Position numbers and translations under genes: made by a program
Assembly: GCF_015710575.1 (NCBI RefSeq)
Contig: NZ_CP065373.1
Coordinates: 2,790,001-2,854,000 of the forward strand
Direction of reading: 5' to 3'
Source: Mycolicibacterium mengxianglii
GTDB taxonomy: Bacteria > Actinomycetota > Actinomycetes > Mycobacteriales > Mycobacteriaceae
Length of the DNA: 64,000 nucleotides
Notes under the pieces: model-generated
What the model was told of the DNA's origin: nothing
Seen by the model: only the letters and a program-made list of their open reading frames with translations
The model's database searches: none
In this document: in pieces, positions 1 through 9,393 of the stretch
How the letters are laid out: each line of letters begins with the position of its first letter
Position numbering within the stretch: the first letter of the stretch is position 1

Positions 1-194
1 TCGCTCCGCTGCTCCTCCCGCGCTTGGTGGCCAACGTGTTCGAGGCCGAGCCGCAGTGCCGGACGAATCATGTTCGACCCCGACTACCGAAACGACGGCG
101 CCCGCCGGGTGTGCGAATACGCGGGGTGTGTCGTTCTCGGCGAGCACGACATGGCCAACCGGCGGATGGCGCTCTACGCGTTGGCGCGCACCGC
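1..194 (+). CDS. C-terminal end of MbtK-like lysine N-acyltransferase (cut by left edge, frameshifted)
   Basis: The first 190 bases code strongly on the plus strand, with G or C at nearly every third position. The peptide includes [13 protein letters not shown] and [16 protein letters not shown], which closely resembles what I recall of the C-terminus of mycobacterial MbtK, the GNAT-fold enzyme that acylates the hydroxylysine of mycobactin. Upstream residues ([17 protein letters not shown]) lie in another frame; one extra base near position 63 breaks the frame, so this is either a frameshift or an assembly error. The stop is uncertain because the last frame stays open into the convergent gene; the TGA at 192-194 belongs to the upstream frame. 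Confidence 0.55.
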
Positions 195-709
195 TGACGA
201 CGCCCCCAAGCCGGTCGGCGCGCAGCCGTCGCACCGGCGGCCCATCCAGCGGCCATCGCGGACAGGACATGCCATACGCCGTGGTACTGCCAGAGACTGT
301 CGGGCCGGCACATCGGTGAGCCGGAACGTCCCGCGGCGTAGGCGATCAGGCCCACCGCGAACAACCCGGCCGCCGGCGCCCAGACCGAACGCCACTGCCG
401 ACGCCGGCTGCGGGCGAGAAGAGCGACATAAACGACGCCCGCCGCGATGATCGGCAGGTCGTGCGCCAGCTTGGCCCACGACGGCGCAGGCCCGTGGTAG
501 GCGAAGCTGCCGATCCCGATGGCCACGAGCACCACGGCGGCACCCCATGCGAGCGGCGACCTGCCCCACACGGCCCAGCAGAGCACGACCAACCCGGCGG
601 CGACGTAGGCCAGACTGGTGACGGCCAGGACGGGCTGCGCCAGCGCTTCATCGACGATGCGCTCGCAGTCCGACTGGCCGAAACCTGCGGGAGCGGTGAG
701 GAACCGCAT
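68..709 (-). CDS. CREST/ceramidase-like five-helix membrane protein
   Basis: The predicted protein has about five membrane helices (near residues 28-48, 52-71, 84-99, 109-127 and 146-163). It carries the CREST superfamily pattern (alkaline ceramidase, PAQR and Per1 type hydrolases): S68...H72, H83-D84 and H143...H147, which would form a metal site in the membrane. The substrate is unknown. The Arg-rich tail after about residue 165 is antisense to the MbtK-like end and does not look like real protein, so the true stop may lie near 170-200. The start at 709 is back to back with the Lnt homologue, and the two start codons overlap. Confidence 0.6.
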   Translation of the reverse strand: MRFLTAPAGFGQSDCERIVDEALAQPVLAVTSLAYVAAGLVVLCWAVWGRSPLAWGAAVVLVAIGIGSFAYHGPAPSWAKLAHDLPIIAAGVVYVALLARSRRRQWRSVWAPAAGLFAVGLIAYAAGRSGSPMCRPDSLWQYHGVWHVLSAMAAGWAAGATAARRPAWGRRQRCAPTRRAPSAGWPCRARRERHTPRIRTPGGRRRFGSRGRT

Positions 710-2267
710 GGTCGATCACCGTAGCGTGGGTGGCATCGCAGCTTGGGCGATTGGTGGTGTGAGCGCATTGTCGTGGAGGTGGGCCTGGCCAGCCCTTGGG
801 GCGGCGTTCGTCGCGGGCGCACTGCCGGCGCTGTCGTTCCCCGCTCCCTCGTGGTGGTGGCTGGCCTGGGTCAGCATCGCCCCGCTCCTGGCGGTGGTGC
901 GCACGGCGCCGCGCGCCGGGGCCGCCGCCCTGAGGGCGTGGTGCGGGATGGCAGGCTACATCCTCGCCACCCAGTATTGGCTGCTGCCCAGCGCCGGACC
1001 GCTGGTGATCGTGCTGGCCATCGGACTGGGCGCGCTGTGGGTGCCGTGGGGTGTGGCCGCGTACCTGCTTCTGGGCGAACCGGTCACGGTCCGCAGGACC
1101 TTCGCCGCCATCGCGGTGTTGCCGAGTGCCTGGGTCCTGGCCGAAGCGTTGCGCTCCCTGCCCAGTCTGGGCGGCCCGTGGGCACCGCTCGGCGCGACGC
1201 AGTGGAACGAACCGGCCACCCTGGCCTCCGCCTCCCTCGGCGGCGTGTGGCTGACCAGCTTCGTAATCGTCGCCACGAACACCGCGATCGTGGGGACCCT
1301 CCTGCATCGGCATGTCGCTGTCCGCGTCGCCGCAGCCGCCGTGGCGCTGGTCTGCGCTGCGCTCGGCCCGGCCTGGTTCTGGCTCGCACCGGTGCCACCG
1401 GCCGGGCAGACCGTCCGGGTGGCGCTCGTGCAGCCGGGCGACATCGACGACGCCGGGGCCCGTCAGGCGGCCAGCGAAGCGCTGACCCGCGACATGCGGG
1501 GCCGGCGCCTCGATCTGGTCGTCTGGGGTGAGAGCAGCGTCGGAGTGGATATCACGGGCCGGCCGGAGGAAATGAGGCGCCTGGTGGACCTGTCGCGGCA
1601 GGTCGGTGCGGACCTGCTGGTCAACGTCGACGCGCGCGATCGCACAGGCGCCATCAGCAAGTCGTCGGTCCTGATCGGACGCGACGGCCCGCGCGGTACG
1701 TATTCCAAGATGCGGCTGGTGCCGTTCGGCGAGTATGTGCCGCTGCGGCCGGTGTTCGGCTGGGCCACCCGGCACACGAAGGCCGCAGCGGAGGACCGGC
1801 AGCGCGGCAGCGGACTCGAAGTGCTGCATACCGGTCGGGGTATGGCCATCGGGCCGCTGATCAGCTTCGAGACCACGTTCTCCGATCTTCCACGCGAGCT
1901 GGTCCGGCGCGGCGCCCAGCTAATGGTGTTCCAGAGCTCCACCTCGACGTATCAGGGGAGTTGGGCCCAGCCCCAGTTGGCCAGCAAGGTCGCGGTACAC
2001 GCCGCCGAGGTTGGCCACCCGGCGGTGCACACCGGGTTGTCTGGCGTCAGCTCCGCTTTCGACGCCCGTGGTCGGCGACTCGGCTGGTATGACGCCACGG
2101 ACAGTGGCGTGATCGTGGTCGACGTTCCGCTCGGATCTCACGCCACCGAGTTCCAGCGGTTCGGGAATTGGGTACTGGTGACGGCGTTTTCAGTCCTCGT
2201 CTGCGCTGTCGCAGTAGCGGCCCTGCGGTATCGGTCAACTCGTCGTGTAACACGCCGGACAGGGTGA
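708..2267 (+). CDS. Apolipoprotein N-acyltransferase homologue with catalytic Cys replaced by Ser
   Basis: This 519-residue membrane protein has several N-terminal helices followed by a nitrilase-fold domain, the layout of Lnt, which adds the third acyl chain to lipoproteins. Two of three catalytic residues are present: E275 in VVWGESS and K334 in YSKMRLVPFGEY. The Cys of the usual CYE motif is Ser (S386 in LISFETTF). I recall that the second Lnt homologue of slow growers (BCG_2279c, Rv2262c/Rv2261c) has the same change and is not the active acyltransferase, so this is probably its orthologue. An alternative start is the GTG at 759. Activity as an N-acyltransferase is doubtful. Confidence 0.8.
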   Translation: MVDHRSVGGIAAWAIGGVSALSWRWAWPALGAAFVAGALPALSFPAPSWWWLAWVSIAPLLAVVRTAPRAGAAALRAWCGMAGYILATQYWLLPSAGPLVIVLAIGLGALWVPWGVAAYLLLGEPVTVRRTFAAIAVLPSAWVLAEALRSLPSLGGPWAPLGATQWNEPATLASASLGGVWLTSFVIVATNTAIVGTLLHRHVAVRVAAAAVALVCAALGPAWFWLAPVPPAGQTVRVALVQPGDIDDAGARQAASEALTRDMRGRRLDLVVWGESSVGVDITGRPEEMRRLVDLSRQVGADLLVNVDARDRTGAISKSSVLIGRDGPRGTYSKMRLVPFGEYVPLRPVFGWATRHTKAAAEDRQRGSGLEVLHTGRGMAIGPLISFETTFSDLPRELVRRGAQLMVFQSSTSTYQGSWAQPQLASKVAVHAAEVGHPAVHTGLSGVSSAFDARGRRLGWYDATDSGVIVVDVPLGSHATEFQRFGNWVLVTAFSVLVCAVAVAALRYRSTRRVTRRTG

Positions 2268-2302
2268 GCTGCTGGGAGGTGACCCAGGGGCATGATGTGT
2301 AG

Positions 2303-4810
<2,508 letters not shown>

Positions 4811-4948
4811 GCGGCAGGCCGTGTGTGTCAAAGGCCCGCCGGAACCCGTGGGACTGGTGCGGCGAACTCTACGCGTTGTGTCGTGCTCCTCGACTGGGCA
4901 CACAAACACCGACATACCGTTGTCGCGCCACTATCCGAAGCTGGTGTC

Positions 4949-5521
4949 ATGAACAAGAACACGAACATGGTGGATACAGACGCGGCTGCTGCGGATGCGG
5001 CGCTCGCGGTCTGGTTGGAGATGTGGAACACGGACAGTGAGATCGCTCGTCGGATCTGCAGTGAGGATTTCCGGATTCACTTCCTGATCTCTGATCAGGA
5101 TGGGTCGAACCCGGGCGACGACGTGCTGGGCGCGGAGAGCTTCGCTCGGTTCCTCGATCGGTGGCGCGAGCAGCATCCGGATGTGGTGTTCACTGAGGTC
5201 ACGCGGGCCGTGGACGGCTCACACGGGCGGATGCTGTGGAACATGCAGGTCGGGGAGGTCGCTGCGGGCGGGATCGATGTCTTCGACTTCACCGAGGCAC
5301 TTACCGCCCAGCGCCTGGGAACCCTGGCACCACGCTTTCACCGACCAGTTCGCCGCTGCCGGATTCACCCCCCGAGTCGTCGCATACGACTCCAACCCGC
5401 AGACCCTGCTGGCTCTTGTGGCCGCCGGTATCGGCGTCACTCGCTTGGCTCGACCCGCGCAAGACCTCCGTGGCTCAGGAGTCGTATTCGTCCCGCTCGC
5501 AAATCAATTCACCACAACTGA
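4949..5521 (+). pseudogene. Truncated SnoaL-like protein running into unrelated sequence
   Basis: From the ATG at 4949 about 116 residues look like a SnoaL-type small alpha+beta barrel (LEMWNTDSEIARRICSEDF, GIDVFDFTEA). After about 5300 the frame enters Arg/Pro-rich sequence that is the wrong frame of a LysR gene, so the normal C-terminal strand is lost. The open frame to 5521 is therefore a chance chimera. Function would have been a polyketide-cyclase-like or NTF2-like small-molecule enzyme; substrate unknown. Confidence 0.6.
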
Positions 5522-5621
5522 AATCGTGTGGCTACCCACAATCACCAACCCTGCGCTCGCAAGACTCATCGACATCGTGACTACACTGGCCGCGACAACC
5601 GACCTGACGACCACCGGTTAG
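5305..5621 (+). pseudogene. C-terminal fragment of LysR-type regulator
   Basis: In the frame ending at 5621 the peptide reads FTDQFAAAGFTPRVVAYDS and LLALVAAGIGVTRLA, then FTTTEIVWLPTITNPALARL, the end of a LysR substrate-binding domain. The helix-turn-helix half is absent. The join with the SnoaL fragment at about 5300 is abrupt, which indicates a deletion that fused two genes. Confidence 0.65.
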
Positions 5622-6281
5622 GCGGAGCCTGTCGAGGGGCCACGGAGTCGACAACTCATCAGCTGAGGCAGGACGGGGCAGCCGCCGGGCGCGCCACGCA
5701 CGATTGGAACTGGCGGCGGATCACCGGCGCCCTGTCGGATGTGGCAGCGCCGCACGGTCAGGCGCTCAGTGTTCCTTCGTCTAGTTCGATGCCGATTACC
5801 TGGGCGACGCCGAACATTTCAGCCTGGAGGCGGTTGAGTTCGATTCCGCCGTATTCTCCACCTAAAAGGGGTTGAAACGGACAACCAAGTGCGGATCGCG
5901 CCGAGCTGTGAGTGCGGGCCGCCGGCACACTTGGATGTCCCGCCGCCAAGCTTCGTGCTTAGCGGCGGGGTTTGCTGGTGACGATGCACAGGGGAGTGGC
6001 GGTGGGTGAGACGACGTCGAAGGGGCGTCGGGCACCCCGCGCATCGAAGCCACTTATTCGATGAGGTCGTTGGTTGGGGGTCGTAAGCCGCCGTTGGTGA
6101 CGGCGGGAAGCACGTCGATGAAGGCGGGCATTAGCTTCGTCGGATCGCCGCCCCGGGGGGGGAGCGTGTCGCGAAACTCAGGGCTGTTTTGAACGCGAGA
6201 TCGCCAGGGCGAGACCTGGTCGCCAGGTGGCCCGCCGCGTCCGTAACCGCCGCCTGCACCACCAGGCGCTACGCGCCCTGG
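5622..6281 (+). other. Gene-poor stretch with fragments
   Basis: No convincing gene. The minus strand near 5765-5875 reads GGEYGGIELNRLQAEMFGVA, and near 6057-6180 reads LMPAFIDVLPAVTNGG; both look like ends of genes that I do not recognise. Confidence 0.4.
5939..5973. terminator. GC-rich hairpin, terminator-like
   Basis: CCCGCCGC...GCGGCGGG arms with an inner AAGC/GCTT pair form a stable hairpin followed on the plus strand by only TTT. It is in debris, so it may have ended a lost gene or be part of a repeat. Confidence 0.35.
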
Positions 6282-6299
6282 GTCTACAATTCGTCTACA
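6282..6299 (+). promoter_or_regulatory. Tandem GTCTACA repeats upstream of mazEF
   Basis: GTCTACA occurs at 6282-6288 and 6293-6299, 11 bases apart (one helical turn), ending 8 bases before the antitoxin ATG. The position fits an autoregulatory operator for the antitoxin or complex; this is inferred from position only. Confidence 0.4.
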
Positions 6300-6307
6300 C
6301 TGGCTCC

Positions 6308-6541
6308 ATGGCAGCAGAAACCACAACTGTCCGGGTCCGCCGTCCCGATTCTGAGCGACTGCAAGCTCTGGCCAAGGCTCGTCAAACCGCCGTCGTCGAC
6401 GTTGTGCACGCAGCCATCGACGCCTTGGAGAGGCAGGAATTCTTGCGGGGGCTCAACGGGGATTACCAGCGCCTGCGCAGCGACCCCGAACTGTGGGAGC
6501 AGTACCTGGCCGAGCGGCATGAGTGGGACGCACTGGCTTGA
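6308..6541 (+). CDS. MazE/VapB-type antitoxin
   Basis: A 77-residue protein starting MAAETTTVRVRR, with an N-terminal ribbon-helix-helix-like DNA-binding stretch (TVRVRRPDSERLQALAKA) and an acidic, Trp-rich C-terminus (DPELWEQYLAERHEWDALA) of the kind that wraps a MazF toxin. The ATG at 6308 is preferred over an upstream start because it sits just after the repeat operator. Its stop overlaps the toxin start in the sequence TTGA, so the two are probably coupled in translation. Confidence 0.8.
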   Translation: MAAETTTVRVRRPDSERLQALAKARQTAVVDVVHAAIDALERQEFLRGLNGDYQRLRSDPELWEQYLAERHEWDALA

Positions 6542-6873
6542 TCTGGCGAGGGGAGGTCTACCACGTCGATCTCGGCCAGCCAGTCGGACACGAGCCAGCC
6601 TTTCGTCGCCCGGCGGTGGTGGTGTCGGTCGACATTCTCAACAACGGACCGGGCGGTCTCGTGGTCGTCGTCCCGGTCACGACCGTTGGTTACGGCCTGC
6701 GAAGCCACGTTGAACTCGAGGCAGCGAGCAGCGCGCTGGAGCACACTTCCTACGCGCGCTGCGATCAACTGCGAGTGGTCTCCGTCGAACGATTGTCATC
6801 GCGCCAGGGAATGATTAGTCCAGAACAGATGCACGCCATTGACCAAGCACTGCGTTTCGTCCTAGATCTGTAA
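6538..6873 (+). CDS. mazF: MazF-family endoribonuclease toxin
   Basis: A 111-residue PemK/MazF fold protein: IWRGEVYHVDLGQPVGHEP, then RRPAVVVSVDILN and VVVPVTTVGYG, and a C-terminus QMHAIDQALRFVLDL, all typical of the family, which cuts mRNA at short sites. The start is taken as the TTG at 6538 because family members begin with (M)IWRGE; a GTG at 6523 is possible. It overlaps the antitoxin by four bases. The set of catalytic-core strands is complete, so the pair is probably active. Confidence 0.88.
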   Translation: MIWRGEVYHVDLGQPVGHEPAFRRPAVVVSVDILNNGPGGLVVVVPVTTVGYGLRSHVELEAASSALEHTSYARCDQLRVVSVERLSSRQGMISPEQMHAIDQALRFVLDL

Positions 6874-7046
6874 TGTCGAGCTCTCGATGACGACCGTTTG
6901 TCGGATGAAAACAATTGGGGGCAGCGCAATAGGACGTACTTTACCGGTAACTCGCCATACTCGAATCTGCCGTGTTGCGCCGTAAGCGCTGAACGAGTGC
7001 GGAAACCTCGACTACAGCAAGCAGAAGATGAGAGGTGAGGCAGAGG

Positions 7047-8171
7047 ATGAGCAATCCCGAGCATGCCCCGAGCGCCGTCACGCAGGACGTACTTGACGAT
7101 CTGCGAGCCAGACTCCTGGCGTATCGGCGGATCGACCTGCCCCCCGGATTCGGTTGGGAACGAGGCGTCGACGGCGACTACCTCGCCAGCCTGGTCGACT
7201 ATTGGGCCACGTCCTACGACTGGCGCGATCACGAACATCGGATCCGTTCACTGCCGTGGACGGTCACCGGACGCGACACCGATGTCGCGATTCGGGCGAT
7301 CCACCAGCGCGCCGAAGATCCCGAGGCTGCCGCCGTGCTTCTCCTACACGGATGGCCGGACTCGGTGCTGCGGTTCGAGAAGGTCCTGCCCCTGCTGTCC
7401 GACGTCCACGTGGTGGTGCCGGCGCTTCCGGGCTATCCGTTCGCCGCCCCGACCGTCCGGCGCGGACAGAACGCCGAGGAGTCGGCCGAGGCGATCGCGA
7501 CGGCGATGGCCGAACTCGGGTACGACCGCTACGTCGTCAGCGCCGGAGACGTAGGCACGGACATCGCAGAAATACTCACCGCTCGTCATGGAGATCGCGT
7601 CGCCGCGCTGCACCTCACGGACGTGTCGCAGTACCGGTACTTGGTGAACCCGCCCACCGACGTGTCCGAGGCGGAGCAGGCCTATATGCAGCACGGGCAC
7701 CGCTGGCAGGACACCGAGGGCGCCTACATGCACCTTCAGAGGACGAAGCCGCACACCGTGGCCGTGGCGCTCGGTGATTCCCCTGCGGGGCTGGCCGCCT
7801 GGATTCTGGAGAAGCTCCGCAGCTGGACCGACTGCGACGGTGACGTCGAATCGATCTTCAGCCGCGACGAACTGCTCACCTGGATTACGTCCTACTGGGT
7901 GAGCGGCGCGATCGGCACGTCATTCACGCCCTACGTCGAGGGCGGTCTCAACCCCCGCGAATTCACCGACGTCCCTACGGTGTTCACGATCTTCCCCAAG
8001 GATCTCGTCAACGCCCCGGAGGAGTTCGCCGCGCGGTTCTTCAACGTGGGGTCCTTCGTCGAGATGGAAAGAGGCGGACACTTCGCGGCGTGGGAATGCC
8101 CCGACGACTACGTCGCCGGCGTTCGCACCGCCCTTGACTTGGCGGGTGAGGGACGCTCAAAGCGACCCTGA
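7047..8171 (+). CDS. Epoxide hydrolase (EHN/alpha-beta hydrolase family)
   Basis: A 374-residue protein with the N-terminal epoxide hydrolase domain (DDLRARLLAYR...GFGWERGVDGDYLASLVDYW) followed by an alpha/beta hydrolase. Visible active-site parts are the oxyanion motif HGWPDS (residues 101-106), the Asp nucleophile D168 in SAGDVGT, and the late His in RGGHFAAWECPD. It should open epoxides to diols through a covalent ester intermediate; the substrate is not evident. The start at 7047 has GAGGCAGAGG just upstream. It stands alone with no operon partner. Confidence 0.85.
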   Translation: MSNPEHAPSAVTQDVLDDLRARLLAYRRIDLPPGFGWERGVDGDYLASLVDYWATSYDWRDHEHRIRSLPWTVTGRDTDVAIRAIHQRAEDPEAAAVLLLHGWPDSVLRFEKVLPLLSDVHVVVPALPGYPFAAPTVRRGQNAEESAEAIATAMAELGYDRYVVSAGDVGTDIAEILTARHGDRVAALHLTDVSQYRYLVNPPTDVSEAEQAYMQHGHRWQDTEGAYMHLQRTKPHTVAVALGDSPAGLAAWILEKLRSWTDCDGDVESIFSRDELLTWITSYWVSGAIGTSFTPYVEGGLNPREFTDVPTVFTIFPKDLVNAPEEFAARFFNVGSFVEMERGGHFAAWECPDDYVAGVRTALDLAGEGRSKRP

Positions 8172-8530
8172 TTCATCCAATGAAAACGGCGACGTTTACC
8201 TGACATAATGTGGCTTATCGGTACTTAACCAATGCGAGTTGCATCAGATGCGAGGACTCGCACCCTGGCTGTCCGATCCGGAACTTGTTGGGAGTAATCC
8301 CCGAATACCTGAGGGCTGTCCGGCTTCTCGCCCTACGTTCCAGAACAATCTGACAGCGCCACCCGCCCAGGTCTCCACCCTTGCGCCTGCGCTCATTCGG
8401 CCGGCGAACACATGGCGCCGGGCCTGAATCCGCGACTACCTGACAGCGCCGGACCGGGAAGATTGACGGTCCAGAACTACCTGACACCGCCGGACACTCG
8501 CGACCTCAAAACCCTGCGCCCCGAGCCCAA
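8172..8530 (+). repeat. Cluster of short direct repeats, possible IS end remnant
   Basis: The motif (A/T)CTGACA(G/C)CGCC with upstream TACC or CAAT recurs at about 8345-8360, 8437-8452 and 8478-8493, and a shorter copy TTTACCTGACA lies at about 8195. All face the same way. Two copies share a longer block beginning TCCAGAAC. Repeated subterminal motifs of this sort are seen at ends of some insertion sequences (IS21 type), but no transposase is beside them. No gene is seen here. Confidence 0.4.
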
Positions 8531-8532
8531 TT

Positions 8533-8641
8533 CGTCACAGTGACGTTACCGCCGTGGTGCAGCGTCTCCCGTTCGCCCAGCCCACAGCCCCCCGCCCGGT
8601 CGAATGCAGCAAGGCCGTCGACACGGAATCGTCACTGTGAC
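8533..8641. promoter_or_regulatory. Pair of GTCAC-N-GTGAC palindromes
   Basis: CGTCACAGTGACG at 8533-8545 and GTCACTGTGAC at 8631-8641 are near-identical palindromes about 98 bases apart, upstream of the hypothetical gene at 8735. They look like a paired operator. No dedicated regulator is adjacent. Confidence 0.4.
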
Positions 8642-8734
8642 AAAACAACTCATGGAGACTGTCGATATGAATCACTGCGGGAACCTTGCCGCTACGCCAG
8701 CCAGCATGTTCCGACGTCACCTCTGGGACGCACA

Positions 8735-9286
8735 ATGGCTGACATGACCGTGAGGGATGCCCAAGCGAGCGCCGACATTGCCGGCCGCTCGTGGTATCTC
8801 GCGGCGTACCGCGGCCGCGACACGATCAATATCCAGGGGTTCGCGAAGCTACGGCCCGGCCGCCGCCTGACCTCACTCGCGTGGAACGGGTTTCGCCTGT
8901 TCGAGGAGCCGGTCGACATGGTGAATTTTGGTAAGGCCCATGAGTTTATGCCGTGGGAGGTCTGGAAGGTCAGGCCGCTGCGCGTGATGGGCCATGAGCC
9001 GATGCTGCGCCATGAGGCGCGTCAGATCCGTGCCCGTCAGCTTGAGGTGGTGGGATGCATGCCGCTCGGCTTCGAGTTCGGGCCCAATGGGCGCAACGTC
9101 CGTAGGCTTGTTGAGCAGCTGGCCCAGGCTCAGGACAAGCAGCGCGACGACCGGACGCTGCGCTCGGACTACGAGATCGCCATGACGTTCCTTGAGGATC
9201 AGCGTGGCCCCGGTGGATGGCTGCACGATGCCCAAGTGTCACTCGCCTACGTCGGCCGACCGGCTGCTGGAGTGGACCGCTCCTGA
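8735..9286 (+). CDS. Hypothetical protein
   Basis: A 183-residue soluble protein that I do not recognise. It has Trp/Phe-rich N-terminal sequence (AGRSWYLAAYRGRDTINIQGF, AWNGFRLFEEPVDMVNFG), then a basic and Gln-rich middle (RHEARQIRARQLEVVGC; LAQAQDKQRDDRTLRSDYE). No signal peptide or membrane helix is seen. The ATG at 8735 is the first start after the palindrome pair; a second ATG lies nine bases on. A 26-codon open frame (from 8666) ends over this start, which could be a leader or chance. Confidence 0.5.
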   Translation: MADMTVRDAQASADIAGRSWYLAAYRGRDTINIQGFAKLRPGRRLTSLAWNGFRLFEEPVDMVNFGKAHEFMPWEVWKVRPLRVMGHEPMLRHEARQIRARQLEVVGCMPLGFEFGPNGRNVRRLVEQLAQAQDKQRDDRTLRSDYEIAMTFLEDQRGPGGWLHDAQVSLAYVGRPAAGVDRS

Positions 9287-9296
9287 CCCGGGCAGC

Positions 9297-9322
9297 GTTT
9301 GAACACTGCCCATGGCGGGAAA
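9297..9322 (+). promoter_or_regulatory. Possible SigF-type promoter of the catalase gene
   Basis: GTTT at 9297-9300, 16 bases, then GGGAAA at 9317-9322. The -35 matches SigF consensus but the -10 departs from GGGTAT. About 70 bases upstream of the catalase start. Confidence 0.35.
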
Positions 9323-9393
9323 GCCGCCGTGGGCGCACGACGACGGGTCCGGTGAGCGGTACCTGCGTCGCGCGCGAGTGACGGAGGGAACCC

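Noticed and set aside
648-1829. Long minus-strand open frame inside the Lnt homologue
   Set aside because: Shadow of high-GC coding sequence; no recognisable domains.
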